A stretch of DNA of 41,065 bases, from positions 1-41,065 of the forward strand of contig JBAQWV010000136.1 in the NCBI GenBank assembly GCA_049299095.1, given 5' to 3'. The DNA is from JAAEKA01 sp049299095. Lineage in GTDB: Bacteria > Chloroflexota > Anaerolineae > JAAEKA01. Within the stretch, counting starts at the first letter, position 1; every line of letters begins with the position of its first letter. Under the pieces are notes generated by a model. That model saw nothing but the letters and a program-made list of their open reading frames with translations, had not been told where the DNA came from and ran no database searches. The position numbers and the translations under genes were made by a program. This document shows positions 15,200-22,977 of this stretch, piece by piece.

Positions 15200-15483
15200 A
15201 TGACAAGCTACCGCCTGACCTACAGTGAAGAAGCGCGGCGCAGCCTGCGCAGTTTACCAGGTCGCTAGAGGCAGCGGGCGCGGCGAGTGATTGAGGAGCT
15301 GGCAAGTCAGCCGGTGACTGGAGCGGCGCAGGAGTTGCGCGGGGCCTGGCCTCGGTGTATCGCCTGCATCTGAACGGCTGGCGCATCATCTATCAGGTGG
15401 ACGAGGACTTGGGGACTGTGTGCATTCTGGGGGTGCGCCAGAAGATAGGGCCTGAAACCTATGAGGCATTGGGCATGAATTGA
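15200..15483 (+). pseudogene. Broken RelE/ParE-type toxin
   Basis: Begins ATG ACA AGC TAC and encodes SYRLTYSEEARRSLRSLPGR, typical of RelE/ParE starts. A TAG follows at codon 23, where a Tyr or similar codon is expected. The frame resumes as RQRARRVIEELASQPVTG and ELRGAW. A net one-base loss near 15340-15352 moves it to the frame that gives SVYRLHLNGWRIIYQVDED and then VCILGVRQK. Those are the conserved C-terminal strands of the family, ending at TGA 15481-15483. Two independent lesions argue against a sequencing error alone. It lies two bases after the antitoxin stop. Confidence 0.82.
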
Positions 15484-15574
15484 GATGCTTGCGCGCGAAC
15501 AGCGGCGATGTCAGCGCTCGGCAGGCGACCAGGGCGCGGCCATGGAAGGACTTTACTTCAACGGTGGTGCAGCG

Positions 15575-17227
15575 ATGACTTACTATTGTGGTTTAGATAT
15601 TGAGTTTGAGATCAAGGACGATTGGCAAACAATTGTACGCGCGCTTCGACGAGAATACGGAGATAGCAAGAAGAGTTTCGTTGTGGGCGATATGGAGGGA
15701 ACACCCCTGAACTATGATACGAGAGAGAGCCAATTAAACAACAGATTGGCAATACTGGCGTTGGCGCAGGATGGACGAGAAGAAGTTCTAGCCAAAGGAT
15801 TTGTAATTTTCGATCTGTCTCCAGTGACTGGCGTACCCACAGATGATGGAGAGGCAATCTTAGCAACGTCTTTATCACGGCAATCAAAAACAGATCAAGC
15901 GCCCCAAGTTGATAAGATTATTACTTATTGGGTCAGAAAGAAGCGGTCACATTGCAAGGTGGGAATTTATGCGCTTCTCTACACTCAGGAAGTGATAACT
16001 TACTTAGGCAATGTTCTGGAAAAGCTCATAAAAGATTATCCTGAAGTCGGCAGTACTTTGAGCTGGACACCTCATCTTGAAGAAGAGGCCTACATAGCTC
16101 CCTGGCTGCGCGAGAGTTATTACCAGTTTCTAGCCTGGCTAAAGCGACAAGGTGGACAATCGCTCAGTTGGGGCGCTGTTTATTCTCCGTACCAAACAAA
16201 TCTTGAGGCTGTGAAAGTGGGCGATGCACAACATGATCTAAATGTTCCAAATACTTCACCTGAGCCAACTTCACAGCCTGACAATCAGGTAACAACCGAT
16301 CAGCAAGCCGAAACATTTCAGTTGCAGGGTAAACATCCCTACGAAGCTATATTTTATCTGGATAATACAACAGCGCATCATGTCGCTATCTGGATGATTA
16401 CCCACTGGAATAGGGACAATGAAAATACGCTGGGTGAATGGAACTGGAATACTAGCTATCATCACGCGCGTAAGTATCGAGCGTCAGCCATGAGGCAAAG
16501 TACAGATAATCTTGGGCGTGTGTTGCTCACGGTACGTATGACCGAATGGGAAACTACTCACCCAGATCCGCAAGCCTTCTTTATGGGACCTCTTTCTATT
16601 CCCGATGAACAAGGGAATATCCTACAAGACAATCCGCGCGCATTGGAAATATTGGTCATACCGGCTGGCGTTGACTTCGTAGAAGTTAAAGCAATGTGTA
16701 ACGCCCTGCTGCTGCTGGACGATTTTATGAGTCTTTTACGAGAGACAAAATTTGTCTACGGTGACCGCTTGAGACAGATACGCCCAGGTTTTGGGATCAT
16801 GGATACCAGCATTTCGCGTATTCACCCGACGATTGATGAGTACTTTAAGCGGCAACATGAAGAATATGTGAGCTGTATCGAAAGAATAAGTCCAGCCTTT
16901 GCAGTCTATGCGCCAGAAGATGAAGCGCCGCGCGCCGATGGGCCGGCGCCTTCGACGGGGCAAGCCTCGGAGCCGGCCAGCGAGACGACGCGCGACGATG
17001 CGCCAGATCCTGACAGCATCCCCCACTGGGGCCGGCGCCGAGATCTGTCAACGCACGAAGTCAGGGAGATTGTGAGGCGCTGCAAAGTTTACCGGCAGGT
17101 CCCCGGCGGGTCAATCGCTAAGTTTCACGACCAAGAAAGCAGGAATTGGCCAGACCCTGAAGACGCCCCCAAGGGCTACAGCCTGAAGACCCTCCAAAAA
17201 TGGATGAACGAAGATCGTTTTCAGTGA
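15575..17227 (+). CDS. Element cargo protein of unknown function
   Basis: A protein of about 550 aa (ATG 15575, GGTGG 8 nt upstream; an ATG at 15542 would add 11 residues). The first roughly 445 codons are visibly AT-richer than the neighbours and contain two aromatic, charged segments. These are separated by a Pro/Gln/Thr linker near residues 222-245. The second segment includes HPYEAIFYLDNTTAHHVAIW and LLLLDDFMSLLRETKFVYGDRL. From about 16915 the DNA turns GC-rich and encodes a Pro/Asp/Ala linker. A basic helical domain follows (HWGRRRDLSTHEVREIVRRC to LKTLQKWMNEDRFQ) resembling a helix-turn-helix. No catalytic motif or family recognised. It could be a defence or host-interaction gene; that is a guess. 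Confidence 0.75.
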   Translation: MTYYCGLDIEFEIKDDWQTIVRALRREYGDSKKSFVVGDMEGTPLNYDTRESQLNNRLAILALAQDGREEVLAKGFVIFDLSPVTGVPTDDGEAILATSLSRQSKTDQAPQVDKIITYWVRKKRSHCKVGIYALLYTQEVITYLGNVLEKLIKDYPEVGSTLSWTPHLEEEAYIAPWLRESYYQFLAWLKRQGGQSLSWGAVYSPYQTNLEAVKVGDAQHDLNVPNTSPEPTSQPDNQVTTDQQAETFQLQGKHPYEAIFYLDNTTAHHVAIWMITHWNRDNENTLGEWNWNTSYHHARKYRASAMRQSTDNLGRVLLTVRMTEWETTHPDPQAFFMGPLSIPDEQGNILQDNPRALEILVIPAGVDFVEVKAMCNALLLLDDFMSLLRETKFVYGDRLRQIRPGFGIMDTSISRIHPTIDEYFKRQHEEYVSCIERISPAFAVYAPEDEAPRADGPAPSTGQASEPASETTRDDAPDPDSIPHWGRRRDLSTHEVREIVRRCKVYRQVPGGSIAKFHDQESRNWPDPEDAPKGYSLKTLQKWMNEDRFQ

Positions 17228-17255
17228 TAGGCAGAAAATAGGCAAGAAATAGGCA
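17227..17255 (+). repeat. Three 11-bp-phased direct repeats
   Basis: ATAGGCA occurs at 17227-17233, 17238-17244 and 17249-17255, exactly 11 bp apart, or one helical turn each. The first overlaps the cargo gene's stop. They lie upstream of a small ribbon-helix-helix-like gene (17367), as in operator or centromere-like arrays. Confidence 0.6.
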
Positions 17256-17284
17256 TCCGAGGGGACACAAGAGGGGAACGGACG

Positions 17285-17308
17285 TGCTAGACTTAGGATA
17301 GTCTAGCA
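17285..17308. promoter_or_regulatory. 24-bp interrupted palindrome
   Basis: TGCTAGACT (17285-17293), six bases, AGTCTAGCA (17300-17308): nine perfect complementary pairs. It is not followed by a T run, so it is not a terminator. It lies 59 bp before the start at 17367 and 30 bp after the phased repeats, and is probably a binding site for one of the element's small DNA-binding proteins. Confidence 0.65.
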
Positions 17309-17366
17309 GTGATGACAGGCGCTAGGCTGCAAGGTCTGGCGCTTTGTGTTTCCTGGAGGTTTGACG

Positions 17367-17576
17367 ATGGCACGACTGACAATCACGCTCACGCCCGAAG
17401 AGAAGGCGGCTTTGACCAGCTACGCGCGGGAACAACGCCGGGACCCTCGAGACCAGGCAGCAATCGAATTGCAGCAGGTCTTGAAACGGGCCGGCTTCCT
17501 GTTGCCCATCGATGGGCGCGCGGCAGCCGGCCTGGCGATTGAGGCGCGCTGCGCCGGGGAGCTGGCGACGTGTTGA
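17367..17576 (+). CDS. Small ribbon-helix-helix-like protein
   Basis: A 69-aa protein. MARLTITLTPEEKAALTSYAREQRRDPRDQAAIELQQVLKRAG has the strand-helix-helix pattern of CopG/Arc-type DNA-binding proteins. The C-terminal 25 residues are Ala/Gly-rich with two Cys. GGAGG lies 8 nt before the ATG. A 24-bp palindrome and three helically phased repeats lie just upstream, which fits an autoregulator or a partition/copy-control protein. The next gene starts within its last codons (GTG 17570). Confidence 0.72.
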   Translation: MARLTITLTPEEKAALTSYAREQRRDPRDQAAIELQQVLKRAGFLLPIDGRAAAGLAIEARCAGELATC

Positions 17577-17830
17577 CGCAGCAGCCCACGGGGGAGACCA
17601 CGACGCCGGCCGCGCGGGGAAAGGTGCTCCCCTTCCGGATGCCCCCGAAACGCAATGCCGCATTGTCCAACCTGCTGGACCAGGCGACGGCGCGCGAAGA
17701 GCGGGCGGCGCAACTGGCCGCGCACTACTCCCAGCAGGCGGCGAAACAGGCGGGCTATCTTGTCCCACAAGGCAACGAGCGCGGCCCGGTGCTGGCGGCT
17801 AAGGCCCACATGCTGGAGGTGACGACATGA
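17570..17830 (+). CDS. Hypothetical element protein, 86 aa
   Basis: An 86-aa, Ala/Gln/Arg-rich protein starting at GTG 17570 with GGGGAG 8 nt upstream, overlapping the previous stop. Residues about 30-60 (NALSNLLDQ-like, then REERAAQLAAHYSQQAAKQAG) form a strong amphipathic helix, likely a coiled coil. No family recognised. Position between a DNA-binding protein and the replication genes suggests an accessory role. Confidence 0.6.
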   Translation: MLTQQPTGETTTPAARGKVLPFRMPPKRNAALSNLLDQATAREERAAQLAAHYSQQAAKQAGYLVPQGNERGPVLAAKAHMLEVTT

Positions 17831-17882
17831 GGCATTCACCTGCTTTGCTCACACGCCAGCCGCGCGCAGTGGCTGATCTATT

Positions 17883-18047
17883 ATGCAAGCTGCCACCAAA
17901 GAGGCGAACGCGACGCGCCTGGCTGCCCGTTACACCGCTCTGGCTGCACGGCATAGGGCTGTGCGCCGCGCACTAGAGGCACTGCTCCCTGGGTATCTCT
18001 CCGGCAACCCGCCGGATCATCACGAGCCGAAAGGCATAACTTGGTAG
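17883..18047 (+). CDS. Possible 54-aa helical protein
   Basis: MQAATKEANATRLAARYTAL and the following AARHRAVRRALEALLPGYLSG form an Ala/Arg-rich amphipathic helix, then a polar tail ending ITW. The composition is protein-like, but no ribosome-binding site precedes the ATG. A competing frame, 17827-17976 (49 aa), starts in an ATGA overlap with the previous gene but has an unlikely Arg/Pro/Cys-rich product. One of the two is probably real; I favour this one on composition. Confidence 0.4.
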   Translation: MQAATKEANATRLAARYTALAARHRAVRRALEALLPGYLSGNPPDHHEPKGITW

Positions 18048-18061
18048 GAAGGATTTGAACA

Positions 18062-19042
18062 ATGACCCACGATTGGTTAGAGGGCTATGAGATTGATCGG
18101 TCCCTGGTGAACACCACGGGCGCACCGATGTACCCTGTAGCGGCTTGGAACCACGACTATGGCGGCTTGGTGGCAGAGGTGGAAAAGGTGGACAGCTTCG
18201 ATGCAGTGCTGCCCTGGCAGGTCGAGGCGGTGCGCTTTGGCCGCGGAGCAAAGGCCACGCGCAAGGAATGCTACGTCACGCGGCAGGCCGATGTGGCTGT
18301 GCTGACCACACGCACCCGCTGGTTTGACCGGGGCACAGGTGAACGCATCGAAGGCTACCGTGAAGGGGCCTACAGCCGGCTGCAAGTGCTGGCGCTGGTG
18401 AAAGGCGGTGGCGACAACCCTTATCTTCTCACTTTCAAGGGTGTGGCTGCGGGCGAATTCAGCAAGGCGTTGACGGCGCTGCGCCGCGGGCCGATTGCTG
18501 CGGGCCGGCGTGCTACCGGTAAGCTGCTGGCTGAAGGCGCCTTTTGGCTGACGATCTATGCGGGCGAAGCCGTGACTGTGGGCGCACAGCAGACCACTGA
18601 AATCACCCCGCCGCGCATGGAACTGCCCGTGAAAGGCGATGATGTGATGGCTTGGCTGGCCGCACGCTATATCGGGCCGGAATGGCTGGCCGTGGTGAAT
18701 GCTTTGGCTGAGGAAGCCAGTGCCTGGGCAAGCGGCGATGCTGGGCCGGTGCATGAAGATTACGACAACACCGCAGCCCTGCCGGTGCCTGAGGCAGCGC
18801 CCTGGATTGACCCCACACCCTGGAGTGACGATGCTGAGAGTGACGCCGACGCCTTGTTTGATAGCATTCCTGCTCATGACCGTAGTGCCTACGGCAAGAC
18901 AGGCGGCGAATTGTTTTGGTTGCTCGCTAAGGGAAAGCGCGCTGAAAACAGCAACGACACGGCCTTGATGGCGCGCGCAGCTGAGTTAACCGGCGACTGG
19001 GCTGCGGCTATTGCCTGGGTACAGGGTCTTACCTACAGGTGA
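18062..19042 (+). CDS. Element protein next to replication genes
   Basis: A 326-aa soluble protein with AGGAAGGAT before the ATG. The N-terminal half alternates strands (RKECYVTRQADVAVLTTRTRWFDRGTG, RLQVLALVKGG, PYLLTFKGVAAGEFSKAL), which suggests an OB-like or other beta-barrel domain. The middle is acidic with several Trp-Asp-Pro segments (WIDPTPWSDDAESDADALF). The C-terminal helices (about 270-326) include GGELFWLLAKGK and DWAAAIAWVQG. A single-strand-binding or replication-accessory role is plausible, because the acidic middle and the primase next door recall SSB-like proteins. It is not a recognised family. Confidence 0.7.
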   Translation: MTHDWLEGYEIDRSLVNTTGAPMYPVAAWNHDYGGLVAEVEKVDSFDAVLPWQVEAVRFGRGAKATRKECYVTRQADVAVLTTRTRWFDRGTGERIEGYREGAYSRLQVLALVKGGGDNPYLLTFKGVAAGEFSKALTALRRGPIAAGRRATGKLLAEGAFWLTIYAGEAVTVGAQQTTEITPPRMELPVKGDDVMAWLAARYIGPEWLAVVNALAEEASAWASGDAGPVHEDYDNTAALPVPEAAPWIDPTPWSDDAESDADALFDSIPAHDRSAYGKTGGELFWLLAKGKRAENSNDTALMARAAELTGDWAAAIAWVQGLTYR

Positions 19043-19069
19043 AAAACACAGGAGAGAGCTTCTAAACGC

Positions 19070-19103
19070 GCAACATCCACCAGCGGCGGTTGGCGGATGT
19101 TGC
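19070..19103 (+). promoter_or_regulatory. Stable hairpin before the primase gene
   Basis: GCAACATCC (19070-19078) and GGATGTTGC (19095-19103) pair perfectly over a 16-nt loop. No T run follows, so termination is unlikely. It sits 26 bases ahead of the primase ATG at 19130 and may control its expression or act as a single-strand initiation site. Confidence 0.55.
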
Positions 19104-19129
19104 AGTGAAACCGAAAGGACTGAACTTCT

Positions 19130-20047
19130 ATGACGCATTCTACTACACCTGCGAACGGGGCGCAAACCCCCGTTAATGCCCTCTTGTGGCTGATGGATCA
19201 ACCTTGCTGGGTCGCATGGCGCTATCAGGAGCGCGCCGGCAAGTTGACCAAGCCACCAGTAAACCCCCATACCGGGGCTGATGCTGACGTAAGTGATCCT
19301 GCCACCTGGGGCACGCATCTTCAGGCCACTATCCGCCAGATGACGGACGATCTGGCTGGCCTGGGTATTGTGTTGACCGGTGACAATGACTTGATCGGTA
19401 TAGACCTGGATGATGCAATCAGCTCAACGGGCGAGCTGGCTCCCTGGGCCAAGCAAATTGTTGAGCAGATAGACAGCTACACCGAGGTTTCGCCTTCCGG
19501 TACCGGGATACATATCCTGGCATGGGGCAAGCTGCCACCTGGCCGCCGACGCGCTGGCCGTGTGGAGATGTATGACGGCCAGCGTTACTTGACCTTCACT
19601 GGTAAAGTTTTGGGGGAGCGTTGGGCCTTGTACCAGCGTACGCGTGAACTGGCAGCAGTGCATGGCCAATTTCTTGCTGCTCAGCCAGCCAGCGCGCTAC
19701 GCGCGGCCACGCCAGACCTCGGTTTATCCCCCAGCGCAGACTCTTTAACCTTGGACGATCTGGCGATTGTGAACAAGGCATTCAGCTCACGCGCGGGCGC
19801 ACGTATTGCCAGGCTATGGATGGGTGACGCTTCAGACTATGCGTCTGCCTCCGAGGCCGACCTTGCCTTGTGCGTGCATCTGGCCTTCTACACCCAAGAT
19901 GAAAACCAGATACGCCGACTGGTGGCGATGTCGGCTGCCGGAAAGCGCGAGAAGTGGCAACGGGCGGACTATGCCGCAATGACTATCAGCCGGGCGATCA
20001 CCACGCGCGGGGGCACGTATAGCCCTAATTGGGCAGGAAACAGATGA
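19130..20047 (+). CDS. PrimPol-type primase-polymerase
   Basis: A 305-aa protein with the archaeo-eukaryotic primase (AEP) signature of NrS-1-like polymerases. It has the metal site GIDLDD (D92, D94), SPSGTGIHI (121-129) with the catalytic His, and VEMYDGQRYLTFTG (145-158), whose acidic residue completes the site. The C-terminal part (about 225-295: SEADLALCVHLAFYTQDENQIRRLVAMS then REKWQRADYAAMTI) matches the helical module that follows AEP domains in phage and plasmid primases. It would start replication of the element without host primase. The stop overlaps the helicase start, and AAAGGA precedes the ATG. Confidence 0.87.
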   Translation: MTHSTTPANGAQTPVNALLWLMDQPCWVAWRYQERAGKLTKPPVNPHTGADADVSDPATWGTHLQATIRQMTDDLAGLGIVLTGDNDLIGIDLDDAISSTGELAPWAKQIVEQIDSYTEVSPSGTGIHILAWGKLPPGRRRAGRVEMYDGQRYLTFTGKVLGERWALYQRTRELAAVHGQFLAAQPASALRAATPDLGLSPSADSLTLDDLAIVNKAFSSRAGARIARLWMGDASDYASASEADLALCVHLAFYTQDENQIRRLVAMSAAGKREKWQRADYAAMTISRAITTRGGTYSPNWAGNR

Positions 20048-22104
20048 TGAACACACAAAACGGTATAAATCCACCAGCCCCATCCAGCACCTCCATGCAG
20101 ACAGCAATTGTCGAAGCACAAGGTGGCGATGGCGAGGCCCCTTATCGTGTGCTGGGAGAGCTGGCTACGCTGCGGGGCAATGCACTGCGTGATATCAAAC
20201 AGGCCTTCAAGCAGGCGCTGGGTGAAAAGCTGAACCTGAATGAACTCGGCGCTGCCATCAAAGACAAACGGGCTGAGCAGGATCAAAAGGATGCAGCAGT
20301 AGATGCGGGTTCTTACTTTGCTACCCACGGACAGGCGGGCACGCCGATGCTGTTTTGGCGCAAACCTTCGGCAGATGGTGCGGTCAATGTGTTGCTGGCG
20401 CAGTTTGTCCCTGTGATCGTTGGTGAACGTCTGCGGCACAGGGCCAACGGCGAGTCGCTGCGGGTGTTCACGGTGCAGTTGCGCCTACCGCGTGGCGAAC
20501 GCATCATGGAATTGGTAGCAGAACAAGTGGCTGATGATCGGGCTTTCTATACAGCGTGCATCAACCTGGCCGGCGGCGATCTGCTGCTGGGAACCCTGGC
20601 GGCCAAGAAGCATCTAGCTGAAGCAGCAAAGGCACTGGCCGACCCTAACCGGCCCCGGTCTGAAGTGTACGAATACACTGGCTGGCAGGAGCGCGATGGA
20701 CAGCTGATTTATCTGGCCACAGGCGGCGCGATTGGCACGGGAGATGATATAGCTGTGGACTTGTCTATTCTGGCTGCGGGCACAGGCGTGCCTCACCTGG
20801 CCAATTTTGGCCCGCGGGATGAGGGTGATGCAGCTCTGAGCCAGGCTCTGACTGCGCTGGGAGGCCCGGTACGTGGCTGTTACCCTGACCTGGTGACGCT
20901 ACCTGGCCTGGCCGCTGTTTTCCTAGCCCCGCTGCTGCATTTCTCGCCTACACCTGACCGGCCTGGCCTGCATTACATCGGCACAACAGGGGTACGCAAA
21001 TCGGCGCTGCTGGCACTGCTACAAGCCTTTTATGGCCTGCATGAGCCGGCACTTTCCTGGCGTGGCACAGCCAACAGCATTGAGATTGCCCTTTCCTCGC
21101 TGCGTGATGCCCTGGTTACTGTGGACGATTTGAAGGCGGGAACCAGCGACCGCGGCGCAGCCGTGAAGATACTGCAAAGCTACGCCGACCGACGCGGTCG
21201 CAGCCGTGCCACACGCACCGGTGAGCTTGCTCAGGCCCGCTTTGTAGGTGGCCTGCTGGTGAGCGCCGGCGAGGATATACCCAGTGGGGAAGCAAGTGTA
21301 GCCGCACGGTCGTTGTTTATCCCGTTGGGAGCTAATGACGCTCGGCTTGAGGTGTTGAGCAACGCGCAGGCTCTGGCGGCAACCTTACCCACATTGACAG
21401 CGCGCTATCTGGCCTGGATCATTGAGCAGGGTGACAGTATTCGTCAAAAGATGGCGTTGATTTTCGGTGAGGCGCGCGGACGCTATCGCACTTTGATGGC
21501 AAGCCGTAAAGGACTGAACGATGCCGGCCGCGTGGCCACAAACTGCGCCCTGCTGGAAACGGGCACTGCAATTGCCTGTGAGTGGCTGCATTCAGTGGGT
21601 TGGTCAAAGCATCAGGCTCAGGAATGGCTGGCAGCTACCAGGGGTGCCTTGCAGGAATTGGCTTATCAGCAGGCTGAAGCCATTGGTGATGAAAGTGCAG
21701 CTTTAGCTTTTCTACGCGGCTTGCGGGCACTGCTGGATAGCCGGCGCGCGGAAGTGGCTATGGCTGAAGAGGGCAAGGCTTTGCCAGACCTCGCCGGCTG
21801 CGCACCCGCAGCTTTGGGAGCGGTGATGATCGGCTGGCGCCAGGGCGATGTACTGCTGCTTCATCCCGATCTGGTGATGGCAGAAGTCAAGCAGTGGCAA
21901 AGCCGGCAGGGCCAAAGGGTTGACGTAACCAAGCGCGGATTGTATGCACAACTGCGAGACGGTGGCTGGTTGGCGGCCCTCGGCGCAGGTGGCAAGACCG
22001 AGGTAGTAAAGTGGATTGGGGGGCGTTCTCAGCGGGTTTTGGCCTTGCGGGAAGCGGCCCTGAGCGATGGCGACACGGTGTTAGAGGAGGAGGTAAATTT
22101 TTAA
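20044..22104 (+). CDS. P-loop replicative helicase-like protein
   Basis: A 686-aa protein coupled to the primase by ATGA. The central ATPase part has a Walker A GTTGVRKS (about 313-320), the DALVTVDDL strand acting as Walker B (about 357-365), and an Arg-rich GRSRATRTGE stretch with a sensor-like ARFVGGLLVSAGEDIP. This layout is that of DUF927/D5-like primase-associated helicases. The first about 250 residues are an accessory domain. The C-terminus (about 590-680) is winged-helix-like. Together with the PrimPol it forms a compact replisome. The iteron array begins eight bases after its stop. Confidence 0.82.
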   Translation: MMNTQNGINPPAPSSTSMQTAIVEAQGGDGEAPYRVLGELATLRGNALRDIKQAFKQALGEKLNLNELGAAIKDKRAEQDQKDAAVDAGSYFATHGQAGTPMLFWRKPSADGAVNVLLAQFVPVIVGERLRHRANGESLRVFTVQLRLPRGERIMELVAEQVADDRAFYTACINLAGGDLLLGTLAAKKHLAEAAKALADPNRPRSEVYEYTGWQERDGQLIYLATGGAIGTGDDIAVDLSILAAGTGVPHLANFGPRDEGDAALSQALTALGGPVRGCYPDLVTLPGLAAVFLAPLLHFSPTPDRPGLHYIGTTGVRKSALLALLQAFYGLHEPALSWRGTANSIEIALSSLRDALVTVDDLKAGTSDRGAAVKILQSYADRRGRSRATRTGELAQARFVGGLLVSAGEDIPSGEASVAARSLFIPLGANDARLEVLSNAQALAATLPTLTARYLAWIIEQGDSIRQKMALIFGEARGRYRTLMASRKGLNDAGRVATNCALLETGTAIACEWLHSVGWSKHQAQEWLAATRGALQELAYQQAEAIGDESAALAFLRGLRALLDSRRAEVAMAEEGKALPDLAGCAPAALGAVMIGWRQGDVLLLHPDLVMAEVKQWQSRQGQRVDVTKRGLYAQLRDGGWLAALGAGGKTEVVKWIGGRSQRVLALREAALSDGDTVLEEEVNF

Positions 22105-22111
22105 CAACAGT

Positions 22112-22354
22112 CGCCTTACACGTGTAAGGCGTGTTAGGTGTAAGGTGGTGAAATTGGTGTAAGAGGTGTAAGGATCGGCTTTTTTGGCTGTTTTTCGGGT
22201 GCTTCGTGTAAGACCTTACACCAATTGGTGTAAGGAGCATGATTTGGTGTAAGGATTAAAAAGCCCCTTGAAATTCGACGCATATAATGAAGCATAGGCC
22301 ACTTGACACTTGAGCGTAAATAACAATCCTTACACCTCTTACACCAATTACACC
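22112..22354. other. Iteron-type replication origin
   Basis: Eleven exact copies of GTGTAAG or its complement lie at 22115, 22122, 22138, 22157, 22166, 22206, 22215, 22228, 22247, 22329 and 22338. Two near copies lie at 22131 and 22347. Copies pair into a 20-bp perfect palindrome (22112-22131) and a 22-bp perfect palindrome (22214-22235, arms CCTTACACCAA). The stretch between 22254 and 22328 has none and is AT-richer, with TATAAT at 22283 and TTGACA at 22303. No gene fits in 22105-22464. Directly after the primase-helicase genes, this is best read as the element's origin, possibly also its replication-control operator. Confidence 0.85.
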
Positions 22355-22464
22355 AGTTTTTAGGCATACACGTAAAAAATACCCTACCCTTTCAAATTCT
22401 CTCCCCTGTGTTCTTCCCCCAGGGGAAAATCAATCCGGTTTACGAGGTGTGTTCAGAAGCCGTT

Positions 22465-22749
22465 ATGCGCAAAATTGCCAGAGTAGATGCCAATCAGAGA
22501 GAGATTGTCAGCACCCTGCGCGCGGTAGGCGCAACCGTGGAAAGCCTAGCTACAATCGGCCACGGGCTACCCGATTTGCTGGTAGGCTTTCGCGCGCAAA
22601 ACTACCTGTTGGAGGTAAAAGACGGGGCCAAGCGTGCCAGCGCGCAGCGGCTCACTTCCGATGAAGCAGTCTGGCACGAGACCTGGCGCGGTCAGGTGCA
22701 GGTGGTCACCTCGGCGTGGGAAGCGTTGGAGGTGATCGGTGCAGGCTGA
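22465..22749 (+). CDS. VRR-NUC domain nuclease
   Basis: A 94-aa protein (ATG 22465; a GTG at 22447 would add six residues). It has the compact VRR-NUC fold pattern: NQREIVSTLRAVGATVESLA, then GLPDLLVG with the catalytic Asp, then LLEVKDG with the Glu and Lys of the PD-(D/E)xK site. The tail LTSDEAVWHETWRGQVQVVTS is as in phage VRR-NUC proteins. Family members cut branched or Holliday-junction-like DNA. A hairpin CCCCTG/CAGGGG lies upstream at about 22404-22425. Its place right after the origin suggests processing of replication or recombination intermediates. Confidence 0.86.
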   Translation: MRKIARVDANQREIVSTLRAVGATVESLATIGHGLPDLLVGFRAQNYLLEVKDGAKRASAQRLTSDEAVWHETWRGQVQVVTSAWEALEVIGAG

Positions 22750-22767
22750 TCTTTTGCCACCTGCGCG

Positions 22768-22977
22768 TTGTGTGCAGGCCAAACCTGGCGCCGTAGTCAT
22801 GGCCGCCTGGTGATCACCACCATTGACGATGGCCGTGTCTTGATCCGTTTGGAAGACGGTACTACGCGCGGAAACTGGTTGGAATTGCTACCTGATGATG
22901 TCACCTGGCTGATCCATGTCCTGACGCATGGGCTTGCCAAAGTGATGACAAGTGAAGGTCAAGGAGTAAAGGAATGA
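22768..22977 (+). CDS. Small hypothetical protein, start uncertain
   Basis: Up to 69 aa: WRRSHGRLVITTIDDGRVLIRLEDG followed by WLELLPDDVTWLIHVLTHGLAKV. The strand-rich first half suggests a small beta domain. The frame is open from 22750 and reads CALCAGQTW, a CxxC knuckle, but the only early start is TTG 22768, with no ribosome-binding site. A GTG at 22810 is another option. The same frame belongs to the VRR-NUC gene just upstream, whose stop is 21 bases before the TTG. It ends in an ATGA overlap with the next gene, which supports translation. Confidence 0.5.
   Translation: MCAGQTWRRSHGRLVITTIDDGRVLIRLEDGTTRGNWLELLPDDVTWLIHVLTHGLAKVMTSEGQGVKE

Noticed and set aside
22112..22354. The repeat array as CRISPR
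   Set aside because: Repeats are only 7-9 bp, occur in both orientations and have irregular short spacing, with no cas genes. They fit iterons.
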